Below are positions 43,457-55,184 of a stretch of DNA of 64,000 nucleotides, piece after piece. The stretch is from Micropterus salmoides (Eukaryota; Chordata; Actinopteri; Centrarchiformes; Centrarchidae): contig NW_024040707.1 in the NCBI RefSeq assembly GCF_014851395.1, positions 5,454,349-5,518,348 on the forward strand, read 5' to 3'. The notes under the pieces were generated by a model, which did no database searches, had not been told where the DNA came from, and saw only the letters and a program-made list of their open reading frames with translations. Numbering within the stretch: the stretch's first letter is position 1; each line of letters starts with the position of its first letter. The position numbers and the translations under genes are program-made.

Positions 43457-43978
43457 GATATTTGAATTCTTGTGACAAAATGATTATTTCAAACTCTTAA
43501 GAGTATCATAAGCAGATTTTTCTACATATTAATCTTTACATCTCCCATATGCACATGCGCACACACAAAAACCAAGTGACCAACTGGTGTTAACAAAACC
43601 TTGTATCTTTGAACAGATAAGTTAATGTTTCTGTACCAGAATCACCCAAGAGCAACAAAACCTCTTTTGTGGCAAGTCTAATGGTAATTAGGCACAAGTC
43701 TACTCCTCTGTCACCTGTTTCTTGGCAACGCACTACTGCTAAGTGAGTGTGTGTGTGTCAACTGACCAGCTGTCACACTGAAGTAGCACATTAGGTCTGG
43801 GTATGTGTTTTGAAGTCACAACTACATGGAAAAAACACTTTGAGTCTTAGATACAGACCGATACTATAGCAAACAAGGCTCAAATCACAACAATACATTT
43901 TCCATTTGTTGAGTGTTTAAATTTACATTATTTTATTACTTGATGGGTAGCAATATTGCTATCCTTCTAATTACATGT
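43457..43978. other. unassigned AT-rich DNA
   Basis: No gene or repeat recognised between the hAT element and the LTR. Confidence 0.3.
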
Positions 43979-44374
43979 TGTCACAGTTGAGCATGCAGAT
44001 TAGCAGGACACATGAGGAATAAAACTCATGCGGACTCAGGAGACAAAGCAGGTGCAGTTCAAACACTTAATAATAAAGTCTATATACAAAAGGCTTATAG
44101 GATGGTCAGTCAGGCATAGGTCAAAACCACAGAAAGGCAGCCAACGAGGCAAACAAATCCAAAAGGGTGCAGGCAAGGTCCAAAAACACTGGGGAAAAGG
44201 AAATTGGCACTGAGACAAGAGAACACTGTTAACTAAATACATCAGTGAGGGGAGGATAACGAAGCACAGGTGAAGTAAATCAGGACAGGGCAGACCATCA
44301 CACAGGCAATGAAAAAAACTCACAAATGCAGGAAGTGAATGTAAACCTGGTACATTTGTCTCCCCCTTCTGACA
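43979..44374 (-). mobile_element. gypsy-type LTR, reverse
   Basis: On the minus strand it starts 'tgtcagaagggggagac', has 'acttcacctgtgcttcg', 'gtatatagactttattatta' and 'gtttgaactgcacctgc', and ends 'atgctcaactgtgaca'. TG...CA ends with TGTCA inverted termini suit an LTR. The flanking 5 bases (CATGT and GCGAG) do not match, so no TSD is seen; the copy may be rearranged, or one limit may be wrong. Confidence 0.55.
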
Positions 44375-44909
44375 GCGAGACTAATTACACTGTCTACATG
44401 AATAATTACAGTTTTTCTCGATTGTTCTCACACATTTTCTGAAAGAATGCCTCAAACAGCATACCCATGGCTTAATCCAGAGAGTATGTGGGCGCCACAC
44501 CTCTTCGTCTTGAACGGCAAAATTATCCACCCAGCGCTGCCTCTCGCCGCCATGCTCAGGTCTGGGGGCAAGCCTCGCATCAAGGATGGATGAATGAAAC
44601 CCGTGTCGCAGATGCCACACAGCCAGACAGATGTAGTGGCGTCTTTCCCTGTTCTGGCCGGCAAGATGGAAGACATTGTTGTTCTTTTCTTCTGCTGGTA
44701 AGTTTCTCTTCTTTTGCTCTTTAGACAGCTCAGCGCTGAAGAAAAATGGGAGCTGAAGGCTAGGTCTCACCGATGCGGACGTAAGAGAGAGGCCCACGCT
44801 GTGGGTGGGCGTAGACAACTTTTCTCAGTGCCATACAGGCACAGCTAAGGGTAAACCCAATAGAGATAGCCTTAGATAGCAAAGCCTATATAAAATAGAA
44901 CAAATACAT

Positions 44910-44913
<4 letters not shown>
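44375..44913. other. possible DNA-transposon remnant
   Basis: A TA followed by 'cagtttttctcgattgttct' (from 44409) repeats the terminal sequence of the transposon at 3107. The following 350 bases have overlapping frames on both strands (about 145 codons on minus) with no motif I recognise. No matching right end was found. Confidence 0.3.

Positions 44914-44942
<29 letters not shown>
44914..44942. repeat. TG microsatellite
   Basis: About 14 TG dinucleotides. Confidence 0.95.
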
Positions 44943-44943
<1 letters not shown>

Positions 44944-45076
44944 GGCAAGGGGAGTGGCCCATCTGAGAATAACTGTTGCAGCCTATTGCTACATTTGCTC
45001 ACAGGAGCATGAAATAGCGGCAGACAGATGAACACCAAGGGCATCCAGTTTCCTAAAAAGATGAGGGACTTGGGCC

Positions 45077-45176
45077 CTCACACACACATGTACACACTTT
45101 CTCACTCACTCTCTCTCTCTCTCTCTCACACACTCACACACACAAACACACACACACACTCACACGCGCGCGCGCT
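45077..45176. repeat. compound CA/CT/CG microsatellite
   Basis: CA-rich, (CT)n, CA-rich again, then (CG)5. The His/Ser-rich frame across it is not a gene. Confidence 0.95.
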
Positions 45177-45721
45177 TCAGTGGATGAGGACAGCCACAGT
45201 GCAAATCTTTCTTAGGGCAGAGAATGTTATGCAACTGTAAAAACTCATACTGTGGGATTTCCATGGTCTGGGAATTATTGGAATACCACAGACATCTCTA
45301 GAGTCATTACAGCCGACAATACATAGAACAAACAACATACTCTTTAGCTTTGTACACATGTAGTTAAATTTGCAGGGTAGCGGTAGAGAAAAGCTAATTA
45401 GGTGATTCAAATCAATTCATCCTTAGGGGAGCATGAATGCACTTTCATGACAGCTTATTTCATGTCAGTATGCATATTAGATAATGGACTTGCAATGTTG
45501 ACATTCCTCAGAATAATAGTAAAACTGTCCAAACTGGAACAGGTTTATCCTCTGAAAGTTAAGAACGTGCTTATTACATTTGTTGATAAACTTGGATATT
45601 TCAAGTACTAGTGTACATTTTGGCCTTAAGGTCACATAGGAGAAGTCACCAAATCAGGATTTATCTTTGGGGACCATGAATTTTCAGCATATTTCATGTA
45701 AATAAAGTGTAAAAAAATGAA
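45177..45721. other. unassigned AT-rich DNA
   Basis: Nothing recognised before the LINE. Confidence 0.3.
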
Positions 45722-46690
45722 AAATGAAGGCTTGCCACCTTCAACTAAACCTCTCTAAGACTGAACTCTTGGTCATTCCAGCCAAGCAATCTATCCACCA
45801 TAACATCAAACTACAAATTGAATCCGCAACCATCACTCCAACCAAGGTGGTGAGAAATTTGGGTGTCATGATTGATGACCAGCTGTCCTTTTCAGACCAT
45901 GTTGCTACTGTCTCTCAGTCATGCTGCTTTTCTCTATACAACATAAGGAAAATCAGGCGCTACCTCAATCAGTGCGCCACCCAGCTTCTGGTACAGGCTA
46001 TGGTTATCTCTCACATCGACTATTGCAATGCCCTCCTAGCAGGTCTCCCAGCTTGTGTGGTGAAACCCTTACAAATGGTTCAGAACGCAGCAGCACGTCT
46101 GGTTTTTGATCAGCCCAAAAGGACTCATGTCACTCCATTACTCAGGGACCTCCACTGGCTCCCTGTGGCCTCCAGAATCAAATTCAAGTTACTAATGCTT
46201 GCATAAAGAGTGACTACTGGGTCTGCACCCATCTACCTAAACTCCATAATACAAACTTACGTTCCATCTCGGCCGCTACGCTCCTCCAACGAACGCCACC
46301 TGGCTCTGCCATCCCTTCACACAAAGCAATCCCAGTCCCGGCAATTCCCATCTGTGATACCACGATGGTGGAACGAGCTACCACACGCCATCAGAGCAGG
46401 GACGTCCCTCTCTAACTTCAAGAAGCTCTTGAAAACTCATCTCTTCCGAAAACACTTCCTCTTATAACACCTCTAACTCCTAACATGCACTTCCTGTGCT
46501 CTTCTTCTATCCCCTACAATGATCTTGTATTGATTGCACTTTTTGCTAACTCTTACTTCCTTCCCTAGGTATCTACCCCATTGATGTGATATGTACTGTG
46601 AGCTCTTACTAGTATTTATTGCTGCTCTTACTAGTATGCATTGTCAGTTGTAGATCTGTAGTTGATGCTCTGTTGATAAATGGTAATGGT
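45722..46690 (+). pseudogene. LINE 3' domain (CR1/L2 type) with 3' UTR
   Basis: The copy enters in the reverse transcriptase just after the active site: 'CHLQLNLSKTELLVIPA', 'KVVRNLGVMIDDQLSFSDHV', 'SHIDYCNALLAGLPACVVKP', 'MVQNAAARLVFDQPKRTHVT' and 'LLRDLHWLPVASRIKFKLL'. A single stop (46204) splits it from 'PSRPLRSSNERHLALPSLHT', 'PRWWNELPHAIRAGTSLSNF' and 'KKLLKTHLFRKHFLL', the natural C-terminus (stop at 46465). The 3' UTR ends in 'aatggttggtaaatgtaaat' repeats. The 5' truncation is typical of target-primed insertion. It is young-looking: one stop in 245 codons. Confidence 0.9.
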
Positions 46691-47039
46691 TGGTAAATGT
46701 AAATGTGGCCCATATCAGATTCCTAGTGCGGCCTGAAAGTGACCCCCATGTGCAGAAGAATCACACGACGTCACATGCAGCATGCTGTCGCAGGCTACAG
46801 AAGTAAACAAGGAGCAACAGAGGTTAGCTCCGGTTAGCTCACGGGAGACTTTCATTTTTTATTGTCCTCTCACATTTCTCCTGAATTATGCTTTTACTCA
46901 TTGGAGTGAGCTAAAAAAAGCTGAAAGGATGCAATACAGCTGGTCTTCTTTCTGTTGGACTAGTAAGTAATAACTTCTTAGCTGGCTTGTTGTGTCTTGT
47001 TTGATGTTTGACTGTTAGTTTTTCATTGTAATGTCCCTA
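46691..47039. other. unassigned DNA
   Basis: No gene or repeat recognised. Confidence 0.3.
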
Positions 47040-47800
47040 CCTGGAATGAGCACTCCATCGGTTTCCTGCTGAGAACCATGGCCTCAGATGTAGAGGTGCT
47101 AATCCTCATCCCAGCCGCTTCACAGCCGACTGCAAACTGATCCAGTGAATGCTGGTCATGGACCGATGATCACTCAGGACCACATCATCTGCAAAAAGCA
47201 GCCACGAGAACCATAGACAACCGAACCGCAATCCCTCCTCGCCCTAATATCCTGTCCATGAATATCACAAAAGGTATAGAGACAAAGCGCAGCCCTGGCG
47301 GAGGCCACCCCCCAATTGGAACAAGTCCGACTTACTGCCAAAAATCTGTACACATCTCTGGCTTTTGATGTACAGTTATTGGATAGCCCTTAAAAGGGAC
47401 CCCCTCAGCCTTCTCCTGCAGCACCTCCCACAATATCCACTGGGGGACCCGGTCAATTGCCTTCTCCAGATCCACAAAGCACATGTAGACTAGATGGGCA
47501 TACTCCCAGGCCCCTTCCAGGATCCTTGCGATGGTGAATAGCTGGTCCATTGTTCCATGACCAGGAAGGAATCCGCATTGTTCTGCTTTACTCCGAGGTT
47601 CGACTACTGGCCGAACCCTCCACTCCAGCACTTTGGGATGCTGAAAAGTGTAATACCCGTGGCACACACTCTTGGTTCCCCTTCTTGAACAGAGGAACCA
47701 TCACCCTGACCACCCTGGTTTGCCACTCCTTAGGAACATACTTCCACGCAATACTGAAGAGGCGTGTCACCCTAGACATCCCCTCCAAATCCGCATGTGC
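47040..47800 (-). pseudogene. Rex3 (RTE clade) reverse transcriptase fragment
   Basis: On the minus strand: 'EQCGFLPGHGTMDQLFTIAR', 'ILEGAWEYAHLVYMCFVDLE' and 'KAIDRVPQWILWEVL', the RTE/Rex3 reverse-transcriptase finger-palm region (with F-V-D-L-E-K-A, first catalytic Asp). Plus-strand words 'gacaaagcgcagccctggcg', 'acatgtagactagatgggc' and 'accaccctggtttgcc' match the conserved Rex3 segment used for family surveys. Farther down (47050-47250) 'gaaccatggcctcagatg' and 'ccacatcatctgcaaaaagc' cover the active-site side, where 'atcatctgc' on the plus strand corresponds to the A-D-D codons. Frames are broken, so it is inactive. Confidence 0.85.
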
Positions 47801-47804
47801 ATGA

Positions 47805-47935
47805 AAATGTATTTTGGGGGAGTTGTTTTGGATGGATGCCTGAATGTAGGGGGTGTTTTTTTTCCAGTTGGATACTTTCAGATCTAGCTGCCTCTTTCTA
47901 GTTTCTCCAATGTTGCCAGCTTTAACACTTGATTT
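47805..47935 (+). repeat. MITE-like repeat fragment
   Basis: 'ttggatactttcagatct', 'ctagctgcctctttctag' and 'tttctccaatgttgccagc' resemble 12995-13067 ('ttggatactttcaaaatc', 'cttgctaggttctcaaat'). It is a diverged copy of the same non-autonomous family and lies right against the Rex3 fragment. Confidence 0.4.
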
Positions 47936-48041
47936 TTATATTACCTAAATACATTTTGGGAAAAATGTTAGATAGTGTGAACAACCAATATATATTTTAC
48001 ACACAAAATATTTACTGCCAAGTTTTTGAAGATTTTTTTTA

Positions 48042-48245
48042 ATACTACATTTACTCATTTGGCAGATGCTTTTATCCAAAGTGACTTACATTTGAGGAAC
48101 AACATACAAGCATCAAATATAGCACGAGATCTACAACTGACAATACATACTAGTAAGACCTAATAGCACATATCGCATCAATGGGGTAAATACCAAGGGA
48201 AAGAAGTAAGAGTTAACAAAAAAGTGCAATCAATACAAGATAATT
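48042..48245 (-). repeat. LINE 3' tail, same family as 45722-46690
   Basis: Its reverse complement contains 'accccattgatgcgatatg', 'ttactagtatgtattgtcag' and 'ttgtagatctcgtgctat', nearly the same as 46574-46660. It ends in the 'gtaagtcactttggataaaa' and 'gcatctgccaaatgagtaaa' motif also used by the SINEs at 38298 and 39755. It is therefore a 5'-truncated LINE end or a SINE that uses this LINE's tail. Confidence 0.7.
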
Positions 48246-49423
48246 ACTAAACATATGCAAAATGCTTGTGTGAAAATGCATGAATTGATCCTCATTTCAT
48301 AAATTTTTTTAATTAGTTTTCCGTGAAAGTGTGATTAAGATATTTATGGCTGTTTCCTGAGGTTGAGGTAATATATTGAACAAGTCAATTATACTCCCAT
48401 TATCAGATGAGACATGAAGCCCGATCTCCAAACGCTTTTCTCTACTAAATTATGCCAACGTTGCATATGAACCTAATTTATAGGAGACTGAGCTGCACTG
48501 TTAGTTATTTTGTAATTATAAGTATCTGTGGAAAATGGAAAATATCTGACATCTGATGGAGATAACAGCACTTATCGATCTACATTCTATTTTTGCCAGT
48601 TCTCTCATTTAATCACACATCTTTCTTTCCCCATTTCTTTTCACTTCTCATCCTCTTTTTGCATTTCTTTGCCTTTCTCCCTCCTCTCCTCTTCAAGGGC
48701 ATCAGGGTAAACACGGTCTATACAATTTAGTTTGATTATGGAGTTGTCAAGGTGTAGAGGGACTTGTTAGCCTGCCTCATTAGCAAGGAGGAGTGGATGA
48801 TTTCTTTGTTTACATACCAGTGCAGCCAAGATCAGCTAGCTTGTTAGTGACGCAGGGAGAAGTTTCTGTGTTTTCAGGTTGGCCATGAAACCTCAGGAGT
48901 CAGCCTCTGACCGTCTGGCTGAAAGAATAACTCTCACATTAATAACATTTCACACATTTACTCAATACTCAGGTCTAATTGACCAAATGAGTCTGCCTGT
49001 TTGACTAGTGTTATGTCTATGTAATACAGTGCCCTACAAAGAGTTTTATCAGATTTGGAGACCATGAAACAAAACTGGTTTAACGCTGAAGCCATGTCTT
49101 ACTGAAGTTAGTTTTTTTTCCCGTTCAGTATTTTGTCCCACTGGCAGCAGTGCTTATAACAATATTGGTAGATCAGTCTGAGCACCATTTATTCATTCAA
49201 CCTTTATATAAATCTGGAGGAATCATTGAGGAATCAGAGGTTCTGTCAACTCTTACAGTCAGGTGTCATGAAAATCAGTACTTGTTGGGGTTTTATAATC
49301 TTGTTTTCCTTTTCCCAAATGACTAATGCCTACAACAAGTAATTTCATTTCACTTTGGTGTGTCAATTATCCTGTCAAGGCCTACTTTATGAGAGAAGCT
49401 ACCGTAGCACAGGGCATCTCACA
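48246..49423. other. unassigned AT-rich DNA
   Basis: No gene recognised; a short pyrimidine-rich tract lies at 48600-48690. Confidence 0.35.
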
Positions 49424-49505
49424 GGTGTGGCATATCAAGATGCTGATCAGGCAGCATGGGTATTGCACAGGTGTGCCTTAGGCTGGCCACAATGAAAGGC
49501 CACTT
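49424..49505 (+). mobile_element. Tc1/mariner fragment
   Basis: 'tatcaagatgctgatcaggc', 'gggtattgcacaggtgtgcc' and 'ggctggccacaatgaaaggc' match, inverted, the 5' side of the Tc1-type element at 56378-57257 (about 56995-57070). Only about 80 bp remain. Confidence 0.7.
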
Positions 49506-52500
49506 TTAAATTACTGTTCTCTGCTGACATCAGACTTTGAAAGGCTAGACCACATGCTTACCTGACTGGTGTAATTGAGTTTTTTCTCTTCTCATGCTTA
49601 GAAAGATAGGCTAGTTTCCTTTTAATCCTCTCATCAAAGTTGTAAACATTGATAGGGTCGCTTTGGCCTTTGACACGAGAGTGATGTGCGCCCCTGCCCT
49701 ATGCAATGGTCCAGCTCTGCCTTTATGTGTTGTTTCTTAGACACCTACCCTGCTAAAAGGACACAATAAAACCATTACAATGTTTTAATTACATTGCTGT
49801 ATACAGTCCAGAGATGTTCATTAGCCACAAAATGTAGTCAAAGTGAAGGCTAGTGTCTTCTTAATGTTTCAGACTTAACAAAAATATTCATACAAATTTC
49901 ACAGTTCAAAAATGACTGTCTAGTTTCATACAAATGGGTTTTGGGAGCTATTGGTGGTTGCAACTCAAACAGCAGGAGTACCTGATTTTGAGTTGTGATT
50001 AGCCATGCACCTCTGTAACTACACTCTGCCTTCTAGATGGCATTTAGTAATACAAAATAAAGGAGGTGTGAAATTCTCTCTGTTCAATCTTAACAGAAAT
50101 TCTAGTTGTAAATTGGTACACAGCCATCTCACCAACAAATCCTGTTCAAATTATTCCATTTAACCACACAAAGACTGTGTACAAAAGTAATTAAATTAAA
50201 AAGCGGAAAACAGAGCCCTTCATACATAAAGACTTTTAAAACTAAAGAAGGAGCAGCAACAAGCACATAGTTCATGCAATTAATCAGATCACTTTACGTC
50301 CCCCAGAGGGGTATAAGGACTACTTTGGAACTGTGATGCATTGATCACAGTAGGTCATTTGTTCAACTAATGTGTTTCCATCAATATTTATTGCATCATG
50401 TATTGACAAATTATCGTGCTTAATATTCCATTTATTTTCTAACCTAGATAATTTGGCTGTTATCCATTATTTAGCCCTTCTTAATTCCTCTTGCTTATTT
50501 TACCCTCATCAATTTCTGTTTATATATTTCTCATTATCCCTTTCATTTACACTCTCTCCCTCCTACCCTCTCATTCACACTCACTTTGAAACCAGATCAA
50601 CCTTTGAAGACCCAGGAGAGCTCAGTGTTCTTATTTGTCTGCCCGTGTCTCCATATCCAGCTCATTAGTCCTGATGTAAAACAACTCATGTCACTGCTAA
50701 GTGAGTTTGGCACAGCAGTGTGCTTCCTTTCACTGTGACAAGGAATGTAAAAACACTTTCTCTTGGAAACAAAACAGGTTTCAAATTTACACTATGGTTT
50801 TCCGAGTGGTGTTAAGATGTCTGTTAATACAAAGATATTTGTATGAGAAGCTGCTTAGAGTTGTCTTAATTTTCCTCAGAGGGGGAACTCCATTGCTTAT
50901 ACAAAAGTTAGCTCTCTAAACTTGTAACACATGCAATACCTAAACGTAGCAGGTTACAGCCCATCTTCTAGAGGTTGTCAAATGGAATCCTGAAAGGATT
51001 ATGATATCACTCACTAAATAAGAGCTAGATACATCAAAAAGTAAATTAAAATACCTTATCACAATATACAGTATTTAAAACAGCACAATTTCAGAGCAAA
51101 ATCATTTAATTTAAATAGATTTTCTATAATAAGTGAACCTATTCATGGAGAGATGACGTAAAACCACACATCTTGTGTCGAGTTTGTTTTTGGTGACATA
51201 CATCAAATCATTTTGACAGTGCTGACCTTGAAGGAAAGAGAGCCAAAATAAATTTAAGAAACTTTCACATAAGCTTTGTCACATCCAATTTCATACAACC
51301 CTGCACTGACAAACTGCTCCAGAAAAGAACGGTTTGTACGTAAACCAAATGGATTGGAGATTGTTAGGGCTCAGAGATACCTGAACCATGTTGATGGGAT
51401 ATTCTGAGACTTAGTAACATGAATTAAACAACTGTAGTTTTTGCCATTGTCAATTCATCACTTGCGTTCTAGCTGCTTAAATCTCTAAATGGAACATCAC
51501 TCCAACATCAAGACACATAGCTTCCCAACTGTCAACATTCAACCACTGCAAACAGTTATATAATTTAAAAAACACCAATAACAGGCAGGTGTGTCAGCAG
51601 GTGATGATGATTTAGGAATGTGAACAGTGATCAGTATTGGTGAAGCATGGGGTGGACAGGTGGAGAAAAGCAGCCCTGGGAGGTTCCTCAGAAATGCATA
51701 GACTTGGAGGAAGTGAGAAGTGAATGGAGGCAGGGACAGAGACACAAAATGCACATGGAAAAAAATAAGGAAGAGGAAGAAAAGAAAAGTCTTTCTCTAC
51801 AGTATTACAAATCATGCAATATAATTGATATTGCAGTTATGCTGTTTCTACAACAACCTGGCCATTTATTTCACCGTCCCACCAGATCAGCTGACCAATC
51901 AATGAAGAGATTCCGATCAAAGAGGTGTTATCATTTTGCTGCCCTTCCAGGAGCCTCCTCTCTCTCCTTGCTCCTTATCTCCTTTAAGATGCTTTAGGGA
52001 CTGGAACATTCGTAATGATTGTGGCTCTTGATCAATTTCCTGGCCACGGGTTGGATGGAAAGACACCCTACCCCTACATACATATATATGTTTGTATCTA
52101 TTTTAATAGCTTTGCTGTTTACGCTCTTTACCCATATATTTTATTTAACTGTTGTCCCATTGTTGCCCTGGTTTTACTTCACAGTTCACATCATGCCACT
52201 AGTGTTACTCTACATTCACTTCGTCAGCAATTACAGCTCTTTGTTTATGTCCCCAGAATGGTATGATCTGGCCCTGTTCTGTAGGCAAAGTGACCTTGAA
52301 GATGTTTTTGTGTTCAGTATTATCATTCTGGATATTTTGCAGGATTTGGTGTGCTTGAGTGCACAACCTACAGGACAACTTTTAATGTTAGTGAAACAAA
52401 CAGTAAAAGGCTTCCAGGTTGTAATCCCCACCGGTAAAAGCTGGTGTGATGCAACTCTAAGTAGCCTGTTACTCCTAATTCCTCAGGAAGCACATTCAAC

Positions 52501-53317
52501 CTTTGATAATTACACTAAGACACACAGCTACTTTTAATTAGAATGCAAACACACAACCACACAAAATACACTAAAACTGCACAAAGGGTGTAAAGAAAAG
52601 CCAACATGCATACACATAACTTCCCTTTTATAAATATACATCTTTCCTGATTTCCTGAACAGATTAACCTGAGTGACCTCCAACTCAATGGCAGGGACTC
52701 CTGGAAATTGTCTGCTTTTCTTTTATTCCTCCACTCCTTCTTTTTTACCTTCACCCCCTCCCCTTATATTCTTCCCTACTTATCTTCCCTTTATTCTCCT
52801 TTATGCTTCACATCCTTCACCGGCCTACTGCTTCCTTCTTACGTAACTCTTATCTCTTCTGGTTTCGTATATTCTTCCCTTGTTCCTTTTTCTTTGTCTC
52901 ATCTTCCATCTCATTTCCTTTTCTTCTATCCTTCCTCTCTGACTACCCTATCTCCTTCTCTGTCATGCATCTATTCTCTCCTGCTGTTAACGGTTATTAG
53001 CATTGACCTTATAGAAAAGAGAGATGTTCATGTATTACATCTCCTGTGTGTATGCAAATGAAATTTGTGTATGCTTGTGTTTCTGTGAAGGGGCTTGTTG
53101 CATTGGTGGGTCTGTGTATTTAATTGCAGCCATCTTTCCCTGTTTTTTTTCTCTTAAGGGAGTCATGCTGCTTACGGAAACCATCAACACAACAACAACA
53201 GCTCCAGCCTGCATTTTCCAGCTTTAGCGCTCATTTCTTTACAACAGGCCCATGCTGTAATGAAGCTAGTGTAATTTCAGAAATCCCACATTGACGATCC
53301 ACGAGTACCCTGATCAG
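49506..53317. other. unassigned AT-rich DNA
   Basis: The longest stretch in the window (3.8 kb) without an identified element. Frames of up to 172 codons (52019-52537) are hydrophobic or T-rich with no motif that I recognise. A CT-rich tract (52720-52980) gives Ser/Leu/Phe-rich frames. It could be host intron or intergenic sequence. Confidence 0.4.
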
Positions 53318-53322
53318 CTGAC

Positions 53323-53873
53323 TGTCACGGTTTGGTGTGGGTGAGGCAGGGTTGAGCAGGTTGGAGGACCCAAATGCAGGACGCAAGGCGAAGGAGGTAC
53401 AGTTCAAGGGGTTTTAAAATAACAAAAAGCGAGCACACTTACAAACAGAGTGGCTGATAGACTGAGTCCAAAAACAAGGGCTGTCCAACAGAAATACAAA
53501 ATCCAATAACGGCAGGGAAACAGGGAGGGACGACGAGTGAGGCTGACGACACAAAACACAATGCTACACAGGGTGACAACATACAATGACCCGACAAAGA
53601 CAAGACAGAAACACCAGGTATATACACACAGGGACTAACGAGCAGGGCGGGAGCAAGACAGGTGAAAGACATGAGGCTAATGAGGCACAGGCAGGGAGAG
53701 AGAGAGCAGGGGAAAACAGAGACAGACATGCAGAGGGATAACTGGGGTAACAGACATGACAAGGGTTACCAAACACTAGACGACAAGACAGACCCCCAAA
53801 ACCCAACATACTATAAGGAAGATACTAACTAAAAAGTGCAACACAAAGAATGGCTGTCCGGCAGAGTGTGACA
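53323..53873 (-). mobile_element. solo gypsy-type LTR with 5-bp TSD
   Basis: The element starts TGTCACGG and ends AGTGTGACA on the plus strand, giving inverted TGTCAC termini, and is flanked by the perfect 5-bp repeat 'ctgac' (53318-53322 and 53874-53878). On the minus strand it has the CT-rich body, 'gtgtatatacctggtg' (TATA-like) and 'cctgcatttgggtcctcc' just before the 3' end, so it is oriented minus. Ser/Leu/Cys-rich frames on the minus strand are LTR translations. Confidence 0.9.
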
Positions 53874-53878
53874 CTGAC

Positions 53879-55184
53879 TCACTTCCACTGTACTGCAGTG
53901 TGTTTCAAAAGCTTCACAGAAGTGATTATGTTGCGCTTAAAATATGCTATCATATTTTTGATGGAAGCTGCATCAAGCTGCACAGAGCAGATCGAGACAG
54001 GCAGGAAGCCGGACACATGAACAGCATAGAGTATTCGTCCAACTTTCAAAATAAAACACCCTGTGCAGACTAAATTTACACAAATGTAGGTCTTTGTGTG
54101 GACTGGGACTGTGGATTGCACTGGTATGCTGGGAAAAACCACTTATTGTTAAGAGAAAAGTGAAGAAATAACTGCAACTAATGACTATTTTCATTATTGA
54201 TTGAAGGTATTAATTTCTTTATTGTTTGAATCATCACAGTACAAAACCCAGAGATATTCAGTAAATTCTCTGGGTTTTGTGGTTACAGATGCGTTGGCGT
54301 CTGTAGCCACCTGTCAGAAGCTCTGTCTTAAACCGGACTCTTATCCAGTTTTATTCCACACTTTTTTGTTACATTTTTTATATCCTTTTTATTTAACTTA
54401 AGTTTTTAACTATCCCACATCTGTGTTCTCTGAAATGTCAAAAAAAAAAAGTTTACAACAATAACGTAAAAAGACAATAAAAAAAAGTTTACAACAATAA
54501 CGTAATCGTTTCACTTACTAAAACACTTCTGATCAGGCTGAAATCTCACCACAAATCATCAGCACCTTTGATTAAGTGCAGCTCACAAACTGTCGACTGC
54601 GACTCACAGTGTGACAGGGGCTCATTTACTTTCACGGAGTACGGCGGTGGCACTCGCTATGGTTAGCAAGATGCATCCGTAGTTTACTTTAACTGTGATT
54701 TTAACCGGGATGCTAATTTTGGCTAGTGAAAAACAGGCTTAAACTAAACTGTTCTTAACGGAAAAAAATTAACAGCCGACTCCTAATAAGCTTTTTCATC
54801 AGCGCTGGTTACATTTAAAAGTGCAGTGGATCCGTGTTGCCATGGTACCAAATTGTCAATCTCAAGGTAGTCCAACCCTAAAACCTATCCTGCTTTATCG
54901 TCTTTATAGTCTTCTAAAAGAACCATCATTTCCACAAAATGAACATCAGGGTCAATCCTGGGCAGAGACAGCGTGCTCCAACGAACGCTGGCGTTTCAGA
55001 GTTTCAACCGCTTATAGGTGCCCATAAGTCGCCTCAAGCTTGGCACTGCTCTGAGATATATAGGTGATTCTGGGTTTGGCAAGTTCTGAGGAAATTGTTT
55101 TTTGTGGGGCAAGGCCGTGTGCCTGTTGTAGGGGTCATCAAAACTTTCTGTACTCAGCTCACTGATATTCAGGGGTTTGCCAAA
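53879..55184. other. unassigned DNA, possible gypsy leader at the end
   Basis: No gene recognised. Because the gypsy gag starts at 55185, the last few hundred bases may be its untranslated leader, but no LTR was found next to it. Confidence 0.3.
54441..54506. repeat. two-copy direct repeat, 36-bp period
   Basis: An A-run followed by 'gtttacaacaataacgta' occurs at 54451 and again exactly at 54487, separated by 'aaaagacaata'. It is a recent local duplication. Confidence 0.9.

Noticed and set aside
44381..44818. 145-codon minus-strand frame as a host gene
   Set aside because: It overlaps the possible transposon end at 44409 and shows no domain that I recognise; kept only as unassigned remnant.
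45028..45240. His/Ser/Thr-rich frame
   Set aside because: Translation of the compound CA/CT microsatellite.
52019..52537. 172-codon hydrophobic frame suggestive of a membrane protein
   Set aside because: The composition follows from T-rich DNA; no recognisable family, no splice or promoter support.
53439..53809. Cys/Ser/Leu-rich minus-strand frames resembling a secreted or membrane protein
   Set aside because: They lie wholly within the solo LTR at 53323-53873.
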